Assembly: GCA_019421975.1 (NCBI GenBank)
Contig: JAHZEE010000031.1
Span: 3,457-11,407, forward strand
DNA from: Clostridiales bacterium
GTDB taxonomy: Bacteria > Bacillota > Clostridia > Oscillospirales > Oscillospiraceae
Reading direction: 5' to 3'
DNA length: 7,951 nucleotides
The position numbers and the translations under genes are program-made. Under the pieces are notes generated by a model, which searched no databases, was not told the DNA's origin, and saw only the letters and a program-made list of their open reading frames with translations. Positions 1-5,592 of the stretch are shown piece after piece; within the stretch, counting starts at the first letter, position 1, and every line of letters starts with the position of its first letter.

Positions 1-201
1 GGGGGCTCCCAGGCCCAGAAAAAGGCGCCGCTGTGCCGGTCGGATGCCGGACCGCGGCTCATTTTGCAGGCCGCCCATCCGAGTCCTCTGTCGAGCTTCC
101 GGGGCTTTTTCGGAAGCCGGCCCTTCTCCCAGATCAACCGGTTTTTGACGGAGTGCGGGCAGAGGCCCATCGACTGGGCTTGCACGGGTGGGGGCGTTTG
201 A
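1..201 (+). CDS. AraC-family transcriptional regulator, C-terminal fragment (5' end outside window)
   Basis: The reading frame is open from base 1 to TGA at 199-201, giving the last 66 residues. The end reads like the second helix-turn-helix of an AraC/XylS DNA-binding domain: a short helix around [15 protein letters not shown], then [20 protein letters not shown], then RPIDW. This matches the family pattern of a G-F turn, a conserved F in the recognition helix, F-x-R-F, and G-x-x-P-x-x-W/Y. AraC proteins bind promoter DNA and usually regulate neighbouring genes. The N-terminal sensing domain is not in the window, so the effector cannot be guessed. The downstream membrane-protein gene lies on the same strand 150 bp away with only a palindromic element between, so co-transcription or regulation is possible. 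Recognition is by motif pattern only. An overlapping frame starting at 33 reads on into the repeat and is not supported. Confidence 0.55.
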   Translation, partial: GGSQAQKKAPLCRSDAGPRLILQAAHPSPLSSFRGFFGSRPFSQINRFLTECGQRPIDWACTGGGV

Positions 202-318
202 CACCTCTCAGTCACGGCTCCGCCGTGCCAGCTCCCCTCAAGGGGAGCCTATTTGGTGCAGAGCAGTTGGCAAAGGCTCCCCTTGAGGGGAGCTGGCGGC
301 GAAGCCGACTGAGAGGTG
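202..318. repeat. Complete palindromic element, copy A (MITE/REP-like), 117 bp
   Basis: Long inverted repeat. The left arm (202-249) begins CACCTCTCAGTC and the right arm (275-318) ends GACTGAGAGGTG. Each arm contains two small hairpins: an outer variable one (CACGGC-tcc-GCCGTG in the left arm) and an inner constant one (GCTCCCC-TCAA-GGGGAGC). The 25-nt centre (250-274) contains GGTGCAGAGCAGTT, which recurs in copy D. No transposase is encoded, so it would be a non-autonomous element. The first base follows the TGA stop of the AraC-type gene directly. Its right end lies 33 nt before the next start codon, leaving no room for a separate promoter downstream of it. No target-site duplication is evident. 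Confidence 0.85.
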
Positions 319-351
319 ATCCCGTGTATTCAACCTAAAAGGAGGTTTCCC

Positions 352-1035
352 ATGGAGGAAACACAGATCAAACAAAAACCCATTTTGCGGGGGGAGCTGG
401 CGCTGCTGGTGGTCATCACCATCAACAGCCTAGGCGTGGTGCTGATGCTCCACTCCGGCTCCGGCATCTCCACCATCTCCAGCGTCCCCTATGTGATTTC
501 AGAGGTGCTCCCGTTTCTCTCCCTTGGCACCTGGACCTATCTCTTTCAGGGTCTTTTGATCCTCAGCCTGATGATCCTGCGCAGGCGCTTTGTGTTCTCA
601 TATCTGCTCTGCTTTGTGGTTGGGTTCTTTTTCGGCCTGCTGGTGGACGCCCACGAGCTGTGGGTACTGCCCCTACCCCAGACCATTCCGCTGCGCATCG
701 TCTATTTTGTCGTGGGCTACGCCATCATTGCCGTCGGCATCGCCCTGTCCAACCGCTGCAAAATGCCCATCATCCCCACGGACCTGTTCCCGCGGGAGCT
801 GGCGGACATCACGAAGATCCCCTATGCCAGAATCAAGATCACCTTTGACCTCTCCTGCCTGGCCTTTACGGCTCTGCTGGGACTTGTATTTCTGCACCAC
901 CTGGCGGGGCTCGGCATCGGCACCGTGCTCGCGGCGCTCACCACCGGCAAGGTGGTGGGATGGATCAACCAATGGATGGATCGGCACTGGGACTTCACCT
1001 CGTTTCTGGAACTGAAAAAGGAGGCTGTGGATTGA
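352..1035 (+). CDS. YczE/DUF6198-like integral membrane protein
   Basis: 227-residue polytopic membrane protein. Start ATG 352 is chosen because AAAAGGAGG (337-345) sits 6 nt upstream; a GTG at 316 in the same frame lies in the palindromic element and would add 12 repeat-derived residues. About five or six hydrophobic segments are visible (roughly residues 13-37, 62-78, 80-100, 112-137, 160-182, 185-205). Conserved-looking pieces are SGSGISTISSVPY after the first segment, VGFFFGLLVD, SNRCKMPIIPTDLFPREL, the tract YARIKITFD, and a glycine-rich LAGLGIGTVLAALTTGK. This pattern fits the YczE/YitT-like group (DUF6198), whose molecular function is not established. The likely location is the cytoplasmic membrane. 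The last codons and stop are built into the downstream terminator stem. It may be co-transcribed with the AraC-type gene upstream. Family assignment is by recall and fairly firm; function is unknown. Confidence 0.75.
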   Translation: MEETQIKQKPILRGELALLVVITINSLGVVLMLHSGSGISTISSVPYVISEVLPFLSLGTWTYLFQGLLILSLMILRRRFVFSYLLCFVVGFFFGLLVDAHELWVLPLPQTIPLRIVYFVVGYAIIAVGIALSNRCKMPIIPTDLFPRELADITKIPYARIKITFDLSCLAFTALLGLVFLHHLAGLGIGTVLAALTTGKVVGWINQWMDRHWDFTSFLELKKEAVD

Positions 1036-1051
1036 TCCACAGCCTCCTTTT
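1016..1051. terminator. Bidirectional intrinsic terminator between convergent genes
   Basis: Perfect 16-bp stem: AAAAGGAGGCTGTGGA (1016-1031) pairs with TCCACAGCCTCCTTTT (1036-1051), with a TTGA loop. It has a T-run on the right for plus-strand transcripts and an A-run on the left for minus-strand transcripts, so it can end both the membrane-protein gene and the rlmH-rnhA-rsmF operon. The left arm is the final coding sequence of the membrane-protein gene, and its TGA stop (1033-1035) lies in the loop. The rsmF stop (1055-1057) is 4 nt beyond the right arm. Confidence 0.88.
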
Positions 1052-1054
1052 GAA

Positions 1055-2386
1055 CTATAGCCGTCTGAGTCCCTTGGGATAGTGATTTTTGAGCTGGCTG
1101 CCGTCGCCCTTGGCCCAGCCGATGGAGAGGCCGTCTGCCGTCACCAGCGTCCAGCCCCTCTGGCCGCCCGGCACCGCCTCGCCGCGCAGATATGCGGCAA
1201 TCTCCGGACTGTCCCAGGCAAACGCCGCAGTCTGCGGCGCCGTTTTGCAAAACAGCGCCAGCGCGTGGGCAGGCAAAAACCGGTCCTTCCGGACCTCTCC
1301 CAGCTCCAGCCCCGGCCGCAGCACCCTGAGCCCCGCCAGATCGGGCAGCGCCGCGGGCGCCCAGTACCACTGGCCTGCAAACAGAAGCGGCATTCCCTCC
1401 GGCAGCGGCGGAAGCGGCTTTAAAAATTCTTCCACAGCCTGTGGAAGCTTCTGTGATTTCTGCTGCGGCGCCCATGCGCCTGCATCCTCGCCCCGGCGGC
1501 GCAGCACGGCGGCAAAGTGCCCCTCGCCTGGCAGCCGGTGGGGCCAGAGGCGGAAGGTTTGCTCCAGGCCCGGCGCGGGATCGGCGACCCAGTCCGGCCG
1601 GCCGGGGGAGAACCAGGGTGCGGGTACTTCCTCCACGGCAAAGTCCGGATGGGCCTTTAAAAACTGCGAGATGACGCCCTCATTTTCCTCCGGCGAGAAG
1701 GTACAGGTGGAGTAGACCAGCCGGCCGCCCGGCCGCAGCATCCGGGCGGCAGATGCGAGGATCTCCTGCTGGCGGCGGGCGCACATCTGCACCAGCTGCC
1801 CGGACCAGTCGGCCACCGCGTCCGGCTCCTTGCGGAACATGCCCTCGCCGGAGCAGGGCGCATCCACCAGAATTTTATCAAAGCAGCCTGCAAACCGCGC
1901 CTGCAAACGCCTGGGATCCTCATTCAGCACCAGGGCGTTGGACACGCCCATGCGCTCCAGGTTCCGCGACAGAATCCGGGCGCGCTTGGGGTTTATCTCA
2001 TTGCTGACCAGCAGGCCCCGGCCCGCCATCGCGGCGGCAAGCTGGGTGCTCTTGCCCCCCGGGGCGGCGCACAGGTCCAGCACCCGCTCTCCCGGCTGCG
2101 GATCCAGCAGCGCCGCGGGCGCCATGGCGCTGGGCTCCTGCAGATAGTACAGCCCCGCCTCGTGGTATGGATGCAGGCCCGGCCGGGCGCCGGGGCGCAG
2201 AAAATATCCGTCCCTGGCCCAGCTGATTGGGCCTGTGACAAATGGAGTCAGATCTGGACAGCAGTCTGTCTTGAGGGGATTTACCCGCAGGCCTGCCTGC
2301 CGGGGCCGGTCGTACGAGGCCAGAAATGCCTCCAGTTCACTGCCCAGAAGCGGCGCCATGCGCTCTAAAAAACCGTCTGGAAACAT
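1055..2386 (-). CDS. rsmF: RsmF-like 16S rRNA (cytosine-C5)-methyltransferase, NOL1/NOP2/Sun family
   Basis: 443 residues. The Rossmann core shows SAM motif I CAAPGGKS (106-113), an acidic ribose-binding position in SNEINPKR (about 128-135), motif IV DAPCSGEGMFRK (175-186) and motif VI VYSTCTFSPEEN (224-235). The two family cysteines are therefore C178 (product release) and C228 (covalent attack on cytosine C6). The N-terminal LRVNPLKT is the usual RNA-binding lead-in. Residues from about 290 form the C-terminal RsmF/FAB and PUA-like region, ending GWAKGDGSQLKNHYPKGLR, typical of the YebU/RsmF subgroup. The expected product is m5C in small-subunit rRNA; the exact base cannot be read from the sequence. 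Start ATG 2384-2386 is 6 nt after the rnhA stop. Its Shine-Dalgarno AGGTGA (2398-2393) contains that stop codon, so translation is probably coupled. It is the last gene of the rlmH-rnhA-rsmF operon. Confidence 0.92.
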   Translation of the reverse strand: MFPDGFLERMAPLLGSELEAFLASYDRPRQAGLRVNPLKTDCCPDLTPFVTGPISWARDGYFLRPGARPGLHPYHEAGLYYLQEPSAMAPAALLDPQPGERVLDLCAAPGGKSTQLAAAMAGRGLLVSNEINPKRARILSRNLERMGVSNALVLNEDPRRLQARFAGCFDKILVDAPCSGEGMFRKEPDAVADWSGQLVQMCARRQQEILASAARMLRPGGRLVYSTCTFSPEENEGVISQFLKAHPDFAVEEVPAPWFSPGRPDWVADPAPGLEQTFRLWPHRLPGEGHFAAVLRRRGEDAGAWAPQQKSQKLPQAVEEFLKPLPPLPEGMPLLFAGQWYWAPAALPDLAGLRVLRPGLELGEVRKDRFLPAHALALFCKTAPQTAAFAWDSPEIAAYLRGEAVPGGQRGWTLVTADGLSIGWAKGDGSQLKNHYPKGLRRL

Positions 2387-2392
2387 ACAGCT

Positions 2393-2830
2393 TCACCTGA
2401 ACTTCCGGCTCTCGGCCACGGCCAGCTGGTCGCAGCGGTTGTTCTTGGGATTGTCGGCGTGGCCCTTGACCCAGTGGTAGTGCATGGTATGCCGCTCCGT
2501 CAGCTCCAGCAGGGTCTGCCACAGGTCGGGGTTGAGCGCCGGCTTCTTGTCGCCCTTCACCCAGCCGCGGGCGCGCCAGCCCTTGGCCCAGCCCTTGGTG
2601 AGCGCGTCGAGCACATACTTGGAGTCGGTGTAGAGGTCCACCTCGCACGGCTCTTTGAGGGCAGACAGGGCGCGGATGACGCCGGTCAGCTCCATGCGGT
2701 TGTTGGTGGTCTGCGCCTCGCCGCCGGAGAGCTCCTTCTCAACGCCGTTCCACTCCAGAATGGCACCCCAGCCGCCGGGGCCGGGATTTCCAGAGCAGGC
2801 GCCGTCGGTATAAATGGTCACTTGTTTCAC
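2393..2830 (-). CDS. rnhA: Ribonuclease HI
   Basis: 145 residues with the complete RNase HI fold; it cuts RNA in RNA/DNA hybrids such as R-loops and primers. The metal-binding acidic residues are D9 (in [18 protein letters not shown]), E47 (in NNRMELTG), D69 (in YTDSKYV) and D134 (in NNRCDQLA), with the flexible-loop histidine H124 (WVKGHADNP), all spaced as in E. coli. The basic handle ([19 protein letters not shown]) is present. I chose the GTG at 2830: GAGGTG (2842-2837) lies 6 nt upstream, and the resulting N-terminus [10 protein letters not shown] is typical. A GTG at 2839 would add three residues but falls inside that Shine-Dalgarno. The ribosome-binding site overlaps the rlmH stop, so the two genes are probably translationally coupled. 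Confidence 0.95.
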   Translation of the reverse strand: MKQVTIYTDGACSGNPGPGGWGAILEWNGVEKELSGGEAQTTNNRMELTGVIRALSALKEPCEVDLYTDSKYVLDALTKGWAKGWRARGWVKGDKKPALNPDLWQTLLELTERHTMHYHWVKGHADNPKNNRCDQLAVAESRKFR

Positions 2831-2836
2831 GGTAAA

Positions 2837-2842
2837 CACCTC
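2837..2842 (-). promoter_or_regulatory. Shine-Dalgarno of rnhA overlapping the rlmH stop codon
   Basis: GAGGTG on the minus strand, 6 nt before GTG 2830. It shares bases with the rlmH TGA stop (2843-2841). This placement argues for the internal GTG at 2830 over the one at 2839 as the rnhA start, and for coupling of rnhA translation to rlmH. Confidence 0.7.
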
Positions 2843-3287
2843 ATTTGTGATAGGGGCTGCCGGCCTGGATAGTTTCGGCGCGGTAGAGCTGCTCCAGCGC
2901 CATGACGCGGAACAGGTGGTGGGGAAAGGTCATGTCTGAGACGGACAGCTGCAAATCCGCCTGCTGCTTGAGATCCTCGCTGAGCCCCTCAGAGCCGCCG
3001 ATGACGAAGCAGGCCGCGCTCTTGCCTGAGAGCTTTACCTGGCGCAGCTGCTGGGCAAGCTGCTCGGAGGAGCGCTTTTTCCCTTCGGGCGTAAAGACGC
3101 ACAGCCACGCCCCCTTTGGAATTTTGGCGCGGATGGCCTCGGTCTCCTGCGCGCGGCTGCGGCCCTCCGGCAGCTCGATGACGCGGCAGGCGCAGTAGCC
3201 GCTCAGCCGCTTTTCGTATTCCCGGCAGGCCGCCTGGTAAAACGGCTCTTTGAGTTTTCCAACGCACAGCAGCGTGATTGCAAACAT
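2841..3287 (-). CDS. rlmH: 23S rRNA (pseudouridine1915-N3)-methyltransferase RlmH
   Basis: 148 residues, slightly shorter than the usual 155-160. It is a SPOUT-class methyltransferase that methylates pseudouridine 1915 in helix 69 of 23S rRNA on assembled ribosomes. Visible features are the N-terminal strand [14 protein letters not shown], the SAM-binding [11 protein letters not shown] (93-103), [19 protein letters not shown] (119-137) forming the trefoil-knot region, and the invariant C-terminal tail PYHK. Start ATG 3287 is preceded by AAAGGAGG. The same frame continues upstream for 33 residues, but those codons come from the half palindromic element and are not conserved protein. It is the first gene of the rlmH-rnhA-rsmF operon. 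In many Firmicutes rlmH lies near the replication origin, in keeping with dnaA 3.3 kb away. Confidence 0.94.
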   Translation of the reverse strand: MFAITLLCVGKLKEPFYQAACREYEKRLSGYCACRVIELPEGRSRAQETEAIRAKIPKGAWLCVFTPEGKKRSSEQLAQQLRQVKLSGKSAACFVIGGSEGLSEDLKQQADLQLSVSDMTFPHHLFRVMALEQLYRAETIQAGSPYHK

Positions 3288-3316
3288 GGGCGGCCTCCTT
3301 TCAACCTGGGTGCGGA

Positions 3317-3360
3317 CACCTCTCAGTCGCCTTCGGCGACAGCTCCCCTCAAGGGGAGCC
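3317..3360. repeat. Half palindromic element, copy B (single arm, 44 bp)
   Basis: One arm only: it begins CACCTCTCAGTC and ends GGGGAGCC. It carries both internal hairpins, GTCGCC-ttc-GGCGAC and GCTCCCC-TCAA-GGGGAGC. No partner arm or central GGTGCAGAGCAGTT follows. It lies in the 145-bp gap between the divergent rlmH operon and the acyltransferase gene, 13 nt upstream of the rlmH ribosome-binding site side, so it is probably transcribed in the rlmH leader. Confidence 0.8.
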
Positions 3361-3391
3361 TTGTCACTTGCGCATTTTCCTTTCATATGAT
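3361..3391 (+). promoter_or_regulatory. Possible promoter for the acyltransferase gene
   Basis: TTGTCA (3361-3366) and TATGAT (3386-3391) are separated by 19 nt, longer than the ideal 17. The -35 candidate starts on the base after the half element. The -10 overlaps the palindrome TCATATGA (3384-3391), which also offers TATCAT on the minus strand for rlmH, although no good minus-strand -35 was seen. Weak call. Confidence 0.3.
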
Positions 3392-3432
3392 AAACTTTTG
3401 TTTAGAATTCAGACGGAAAAGAGGGGATTTTT

Positions 3433-4467
3433 TTGCTAAATCCTACAGACGCAAGAGACGGTTCCATTGACTTTCTCAAAGCGCTAGCCATCTTCGGCGT
3501 GCTTACCATCCACACCTGCACCCTCGGCTACCAGATGCCGGTGGGGAGTTTTTCCTGGCTCTCCACGGTCTTCTGGGGATCGGTGGTGCGCGCCAGCGTG
3601 CCCATCTTTCTGATGTGCTCCGGCGCGCTGCTGTTACATCCGGATCACGCGCTGCCGCTCAAAAAGCTCTACGGCAAAAACATCCTGCGGCTGCTGGCGG
3701 CCATGCTGATCTGGGCCATGGCCTACCAGTGCTACCATCTGGCCATGGACCACACCTTCACCGCCGCGGCGCTGTGGCAGGCGTTTAAGGAGGTTTTGCT
3801 GTTTAAGCAGGAATTCCACTTCTACTACCTGCACATCATGCTGCTGGTCTATGTATTTCTGCCTGTGACGCGCAGCTTTGTGTGCCATGCAGACCGTGGG
3901 ATGCTGCAATACTTTCTGGCGCTCTGGTTTTTGCTGGGCATTGTCTATCCCACGCTGCGGCCCTTCTGGCCGCTGCGGCTGCTGGACGGGATCCCGGCTC
4001 AGTGGCTCATGAATATGACCTACGCCGCCATCGGCTACGGGGTGTTGGGATACTATCTCAAACGCTACCCATTCTGCTTCGGCGCAGGACTGAGCCTTTT
4101 TGCCGCCGGCTTTCTCTTTGTGTTCGGCGCCACCTGGCGGATGTCGCTGCACGCCGGAACGCTCTATACCGGCTTTTTGGAGGGCATGAGCGTGGGGGTC
4201 GCCGCGATGGCCTCGGGACTTTTTTCCATGGCAGTCCGGGGCCATACCCCATGTCCCCGGGTCTGCACACAGCTCTCCAGGGCCTCGTTTTGTATCTTTC
4301 TGGTGCACATGTTTTTCCTGTACACCTTTAACGGGCTGGGCGCGACGGTGCTCATCGGTCCCTGCCTTCTGACCATTCCGGTCTCTGTTTGCTGCAGCCT
4401 GGCGCTGAGCTTTCTCGTGTATCTGGTTTTGAGCCGGATTCCGGTGGTGAAAAAATACCTGATATGA
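3433..4467 (+). CDS. Acyltransferase-3 family membrane protein (WecH/OatA-like O-acyltransferase)
   Basis: 344 residues, nearly all hydrophobic, with about ten membrane segments. The N-terminus ARDGSIDFLKALAIFGVLTIHT matches the family opening, with the conserved histidine at H27; the common arginine of the DxLR motif is lysine here (K16). Next come RASVPIFLMCSGALLL (53-68), the family's VP-x-F-x-SG segment, and FYYLHIMLLVYVFLPV (130-145), matching the W/Y-hydrophobic-Y-x-x-P segment. Such proteins move acyl groups, often acetyl, onto sugars of cell-wall, capsule or lipid carriers; the acceptor cannot be inferred because no glycosyltransferase or polysaccharide gene is adjacent. The start is TTG 3433, with GAGGGG (3421-3426) 6 nt upstream; no ATG occurs before the conserved N-terminal motif. 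It stands alone between divergent rlmH and convergent sufB. Confidence 0.85.
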   Translation: MLNPTDARDGSIDFLKALAIFGVLTIHTCTLGYQMPVGSFSWLSTVFWGSVVRASVPIFLMCSGALLLHPDHALPLKKLYGKNILRLLAAMLIWAMAYQCYHLAMDHTFTAAALWQAFKEVLLFKQEFHFYYLHIMLLVYVFLPVTRSFVCHADRGMLQYFLALWFLLGIVYPTLRPFWPLRLLDGIPAQWLMNMTYAAIGYGVLGYYLKRYPFCFGAGLSLFAAGFLFVFGATWRMSLHAGTLYTGFLEGMSVGVAAMASGLFSMAVRGHTPCPRVCTQLSRASFCIFLVHMFFLYTFNGLGATVLIGPCLLTIPVSVCCSLALSFLVYLVLSRIPVVKKYLI

Positions 4468-4511
4468 ATCATAAAAAACATTGCGGGCCATGTCAAGCAC
4501 CAGAATCAAAA

Positions 4512-4627
4512 GCCTCCCCTGGAGGGGAGGTGGCACGGCGCAGCCGTGCCGGAGAGATGCTGCGGCAGAAGACGGCTCGCTGCCACCTCTCAGTCGCCTT
4601 CGGCGACAGCTCCCCTCAAAGGGAGCC
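4512..4627. repeat. Inside-out pair of palindromic-element arms, copy C
   Basis: A first arm (4512-4559, GCCTCCCCTGGA to GGAGAGATG) is in the orientation normally seen on the right of an element. After a 24-nt spacer comes a second arm (4584-4627, CACCTCTCAGTC to GGGAGCC) in the normal left orientation. The CACCTCTC ends therefore face each other in the middle, the reverse of copy A. The first arm is divergent but keeps its pairing: GGCACGGC-gca-GCCGTGCC and CCTCCCC-TGGA-GGGGAGG. The second arm has one mismatch in its GC-rich hairpin (GCTCCCC against AGGGAGC). It lies between the convergent acyltransferase and sufB genes; apart from this and the terminator, the gap 4468-4671 shows nothing else. 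Confidence 0.75.
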
Positions 4628-4637
4628 TTCTCACATA

Positions 4638-4669
4638 AAAATGGGACTTCCGTTTGGAAGTCCCATTTT
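4638..4669. terminator. Bidirectional intrinsic terminator between acyltransferase and sufB
   Basis: Perfect 14-bp stem: AAAATGGGACTTCC (4638-4651) and GGAAGTCCCATTTT (4656-4669), with loop GTTT. A T-rich run follows on the right (TTTTCTTT) and an A-run lies on the left, so it can stop transcription from both convergent units. The sufB stop codon (4674-4672) is 2 nt away. Confidence 0.88.
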
Positions 4670-4671
4670 CT

Positions 4672-5592
4672 TTACCGCAAAAAGCCCTCCAGGATTTTTT
4701 CCTCCGCCTCCTCGGCGGTGAGGCCCAGCGTCTCCAGCTTTAAAATCTGGTCGCCGGCGATCTTGCCGATGGCCGCCTCATGGATGAGGCCCGCGTCCAC
4801 ATGGTTACAGGTCAGCTCCGGGATGGAGCGAACCTTGCCGTGGTCCATGATGATGGAGTCACAGGACACATGGCCAAAGCACGGCGCGTTGCCCGTGACC
4901 CGCGGATAGAAGATCTGCGAGGAGTTCTCCTTGGCCACGCTGCGGGAGACCACCCGTGTCTTGGAATCCTTGCCGTCGAGAATCACATCCATCTCACTGA
5001 CCGCGTGCTGATCGCCGTGGGTGAGCAGCTTCTCATTGATGATGATTTCCGCGCCGGCCCCCTGGCAGACCACCTTGGTATACCGCTTGGTGTCGTCCAC
5101 GCCCTTGATCTGGGTGGTGTCCATGGTCATGGACGCGTGCTCGCCCAGATAGACGATGGTCTCCGGGTTCATCACATTTTTGCCGCCGCCCAGGCCCTCG
5201 CCGTAGTGCTTTTCCACATAGTGGACGCGGGCGTTTTTCTCCAGGTAGAAGGTGTGGATGCCGTCATGGCGGCTCTCGTTGCAGCTGTCGTTGTGGATGC
5301 CGCAGCCGGCCACGATGGTCACATCTGCGCCCTCGCCCACGAAGAAGTCGTTGTAGACCATGTCCTTGATGTCGGCGGTGATGACCACCGGGATATAGAC
5401 GGTCTCGCCCTTGGTGCCGGGGTCGATATGGATATCGATGCCATCCTTGTCGGTCTTGCTCTCAATGCGGATATGCTCGGAGTTGTGCCGATAGGCCTTT
5501 TTTCCGTCAGAACGGATGTTGATGGCCCCGTCCGGGATCTTTGCCAGGCCGGCGACCCGCTCTAAAATGTGCTTCTGTACCTCTGTCAGCAT
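4672..5592 (-). CDS. sufB: SufB/SufD-family Fe-S cluster scaffold protein (minimal SmsB type)
   Basis: 306 residues, much shorter than classical SufB (about 470-495) because the large N-terminal region is missing. It keeps the beta-helix core and C-terminal helices. The C-terminal block GHVSCDSIIMDHGKVRSIP places C244 where E. coli SufB has its essential C405, and IHEAAIGKIAGDQ (H271, E272) matches the conserved HEA...K-x-x-DQ. Further cysteines are C238 and C262, plus two in VAGCGIHNDSCNESRHDG. The family assembles Fe-S clusters on a SufB-SufD or SufB-SufB dimer driven by the SufC ATPase. Here it would act as a homodimer with the adjacent SufC. ATG 5592 overlaps the end of sufC by 7 nt and has AGGAGG 10 nt upstream. 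No cysteine desulfurase, SufU or SufA gene lies alongside, which fits the two-gene SMS type known from anaerobes. Confidence 0.9.
   Translation of the reverse strand: MLTEVQKHILERVAGLAKIPDGAINIRSDGKKAYRHNSEHIRIESKTDKDGIDIHIDPGTKGETVYIPVVITADIKDMVYNDFFVGEGADVTIVAGCGIHNDSCNESRHDGIHTFYLEKNARVHYVEKHYGEGLGGGKNVMNPETIVYLGEHASMTMDTTQIKGVDDTKRYTKVVCQGAGAEIIINEKLLTHGDQHAVSEMDVILDGKDSKTRVVSRSVAKENSSQIFYPRVTGNAPCFGHVSCDSIIMDHGKVRSIPELTCNHVDAGLIHEAAIGKIAGDQILKLETLGLTAEEAEEKILEGFLR

Noticed and set aside
202..318. CRISPR or clustered repeat array
   Set aside because: The repeats are palindromic, dispersed singly between genes kilobases apart, and have no regular spacers.
33..338. 101-codon open frame across the start of the window
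   Set aside because: Most of it is translation of palindromic copy A (repeat-derived peptides PLKGSL and APLEGS); frame 1 with an AraC-like C-terminus is the better reading.
1429..1447. Perfect 9-bp-arm palindrome (CTTCCACAG around a single central C) inside rsmF
   Set aside because: It lies within coding sequence in a proline/valine/glutamate-coding stretch with no T-run or known site; TTCCACA is not a good DnaA box. Probably chance.
3288..3386. 33-residue N-terminal extension of RlmH
   Set aside because: It is encoded by the half palindromic element; the ATG at 3287 has a strong Shine-Dalgarno and starts the conserved protein.
3634..4536. 300-codon open frame antisense to the acyltransferase gene
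   Set aside because: Composition is low-complexity, rich in Q, H, R and P, as expected for the complement of a membrane-protein gene; no motif seen.
4780..5565. 261-codon open frame antisense to sufB
   Set aside because: Rich in V, D, A and H without any domain; the sense strand has clear SufB motifs and a proper ribosome-binding site.
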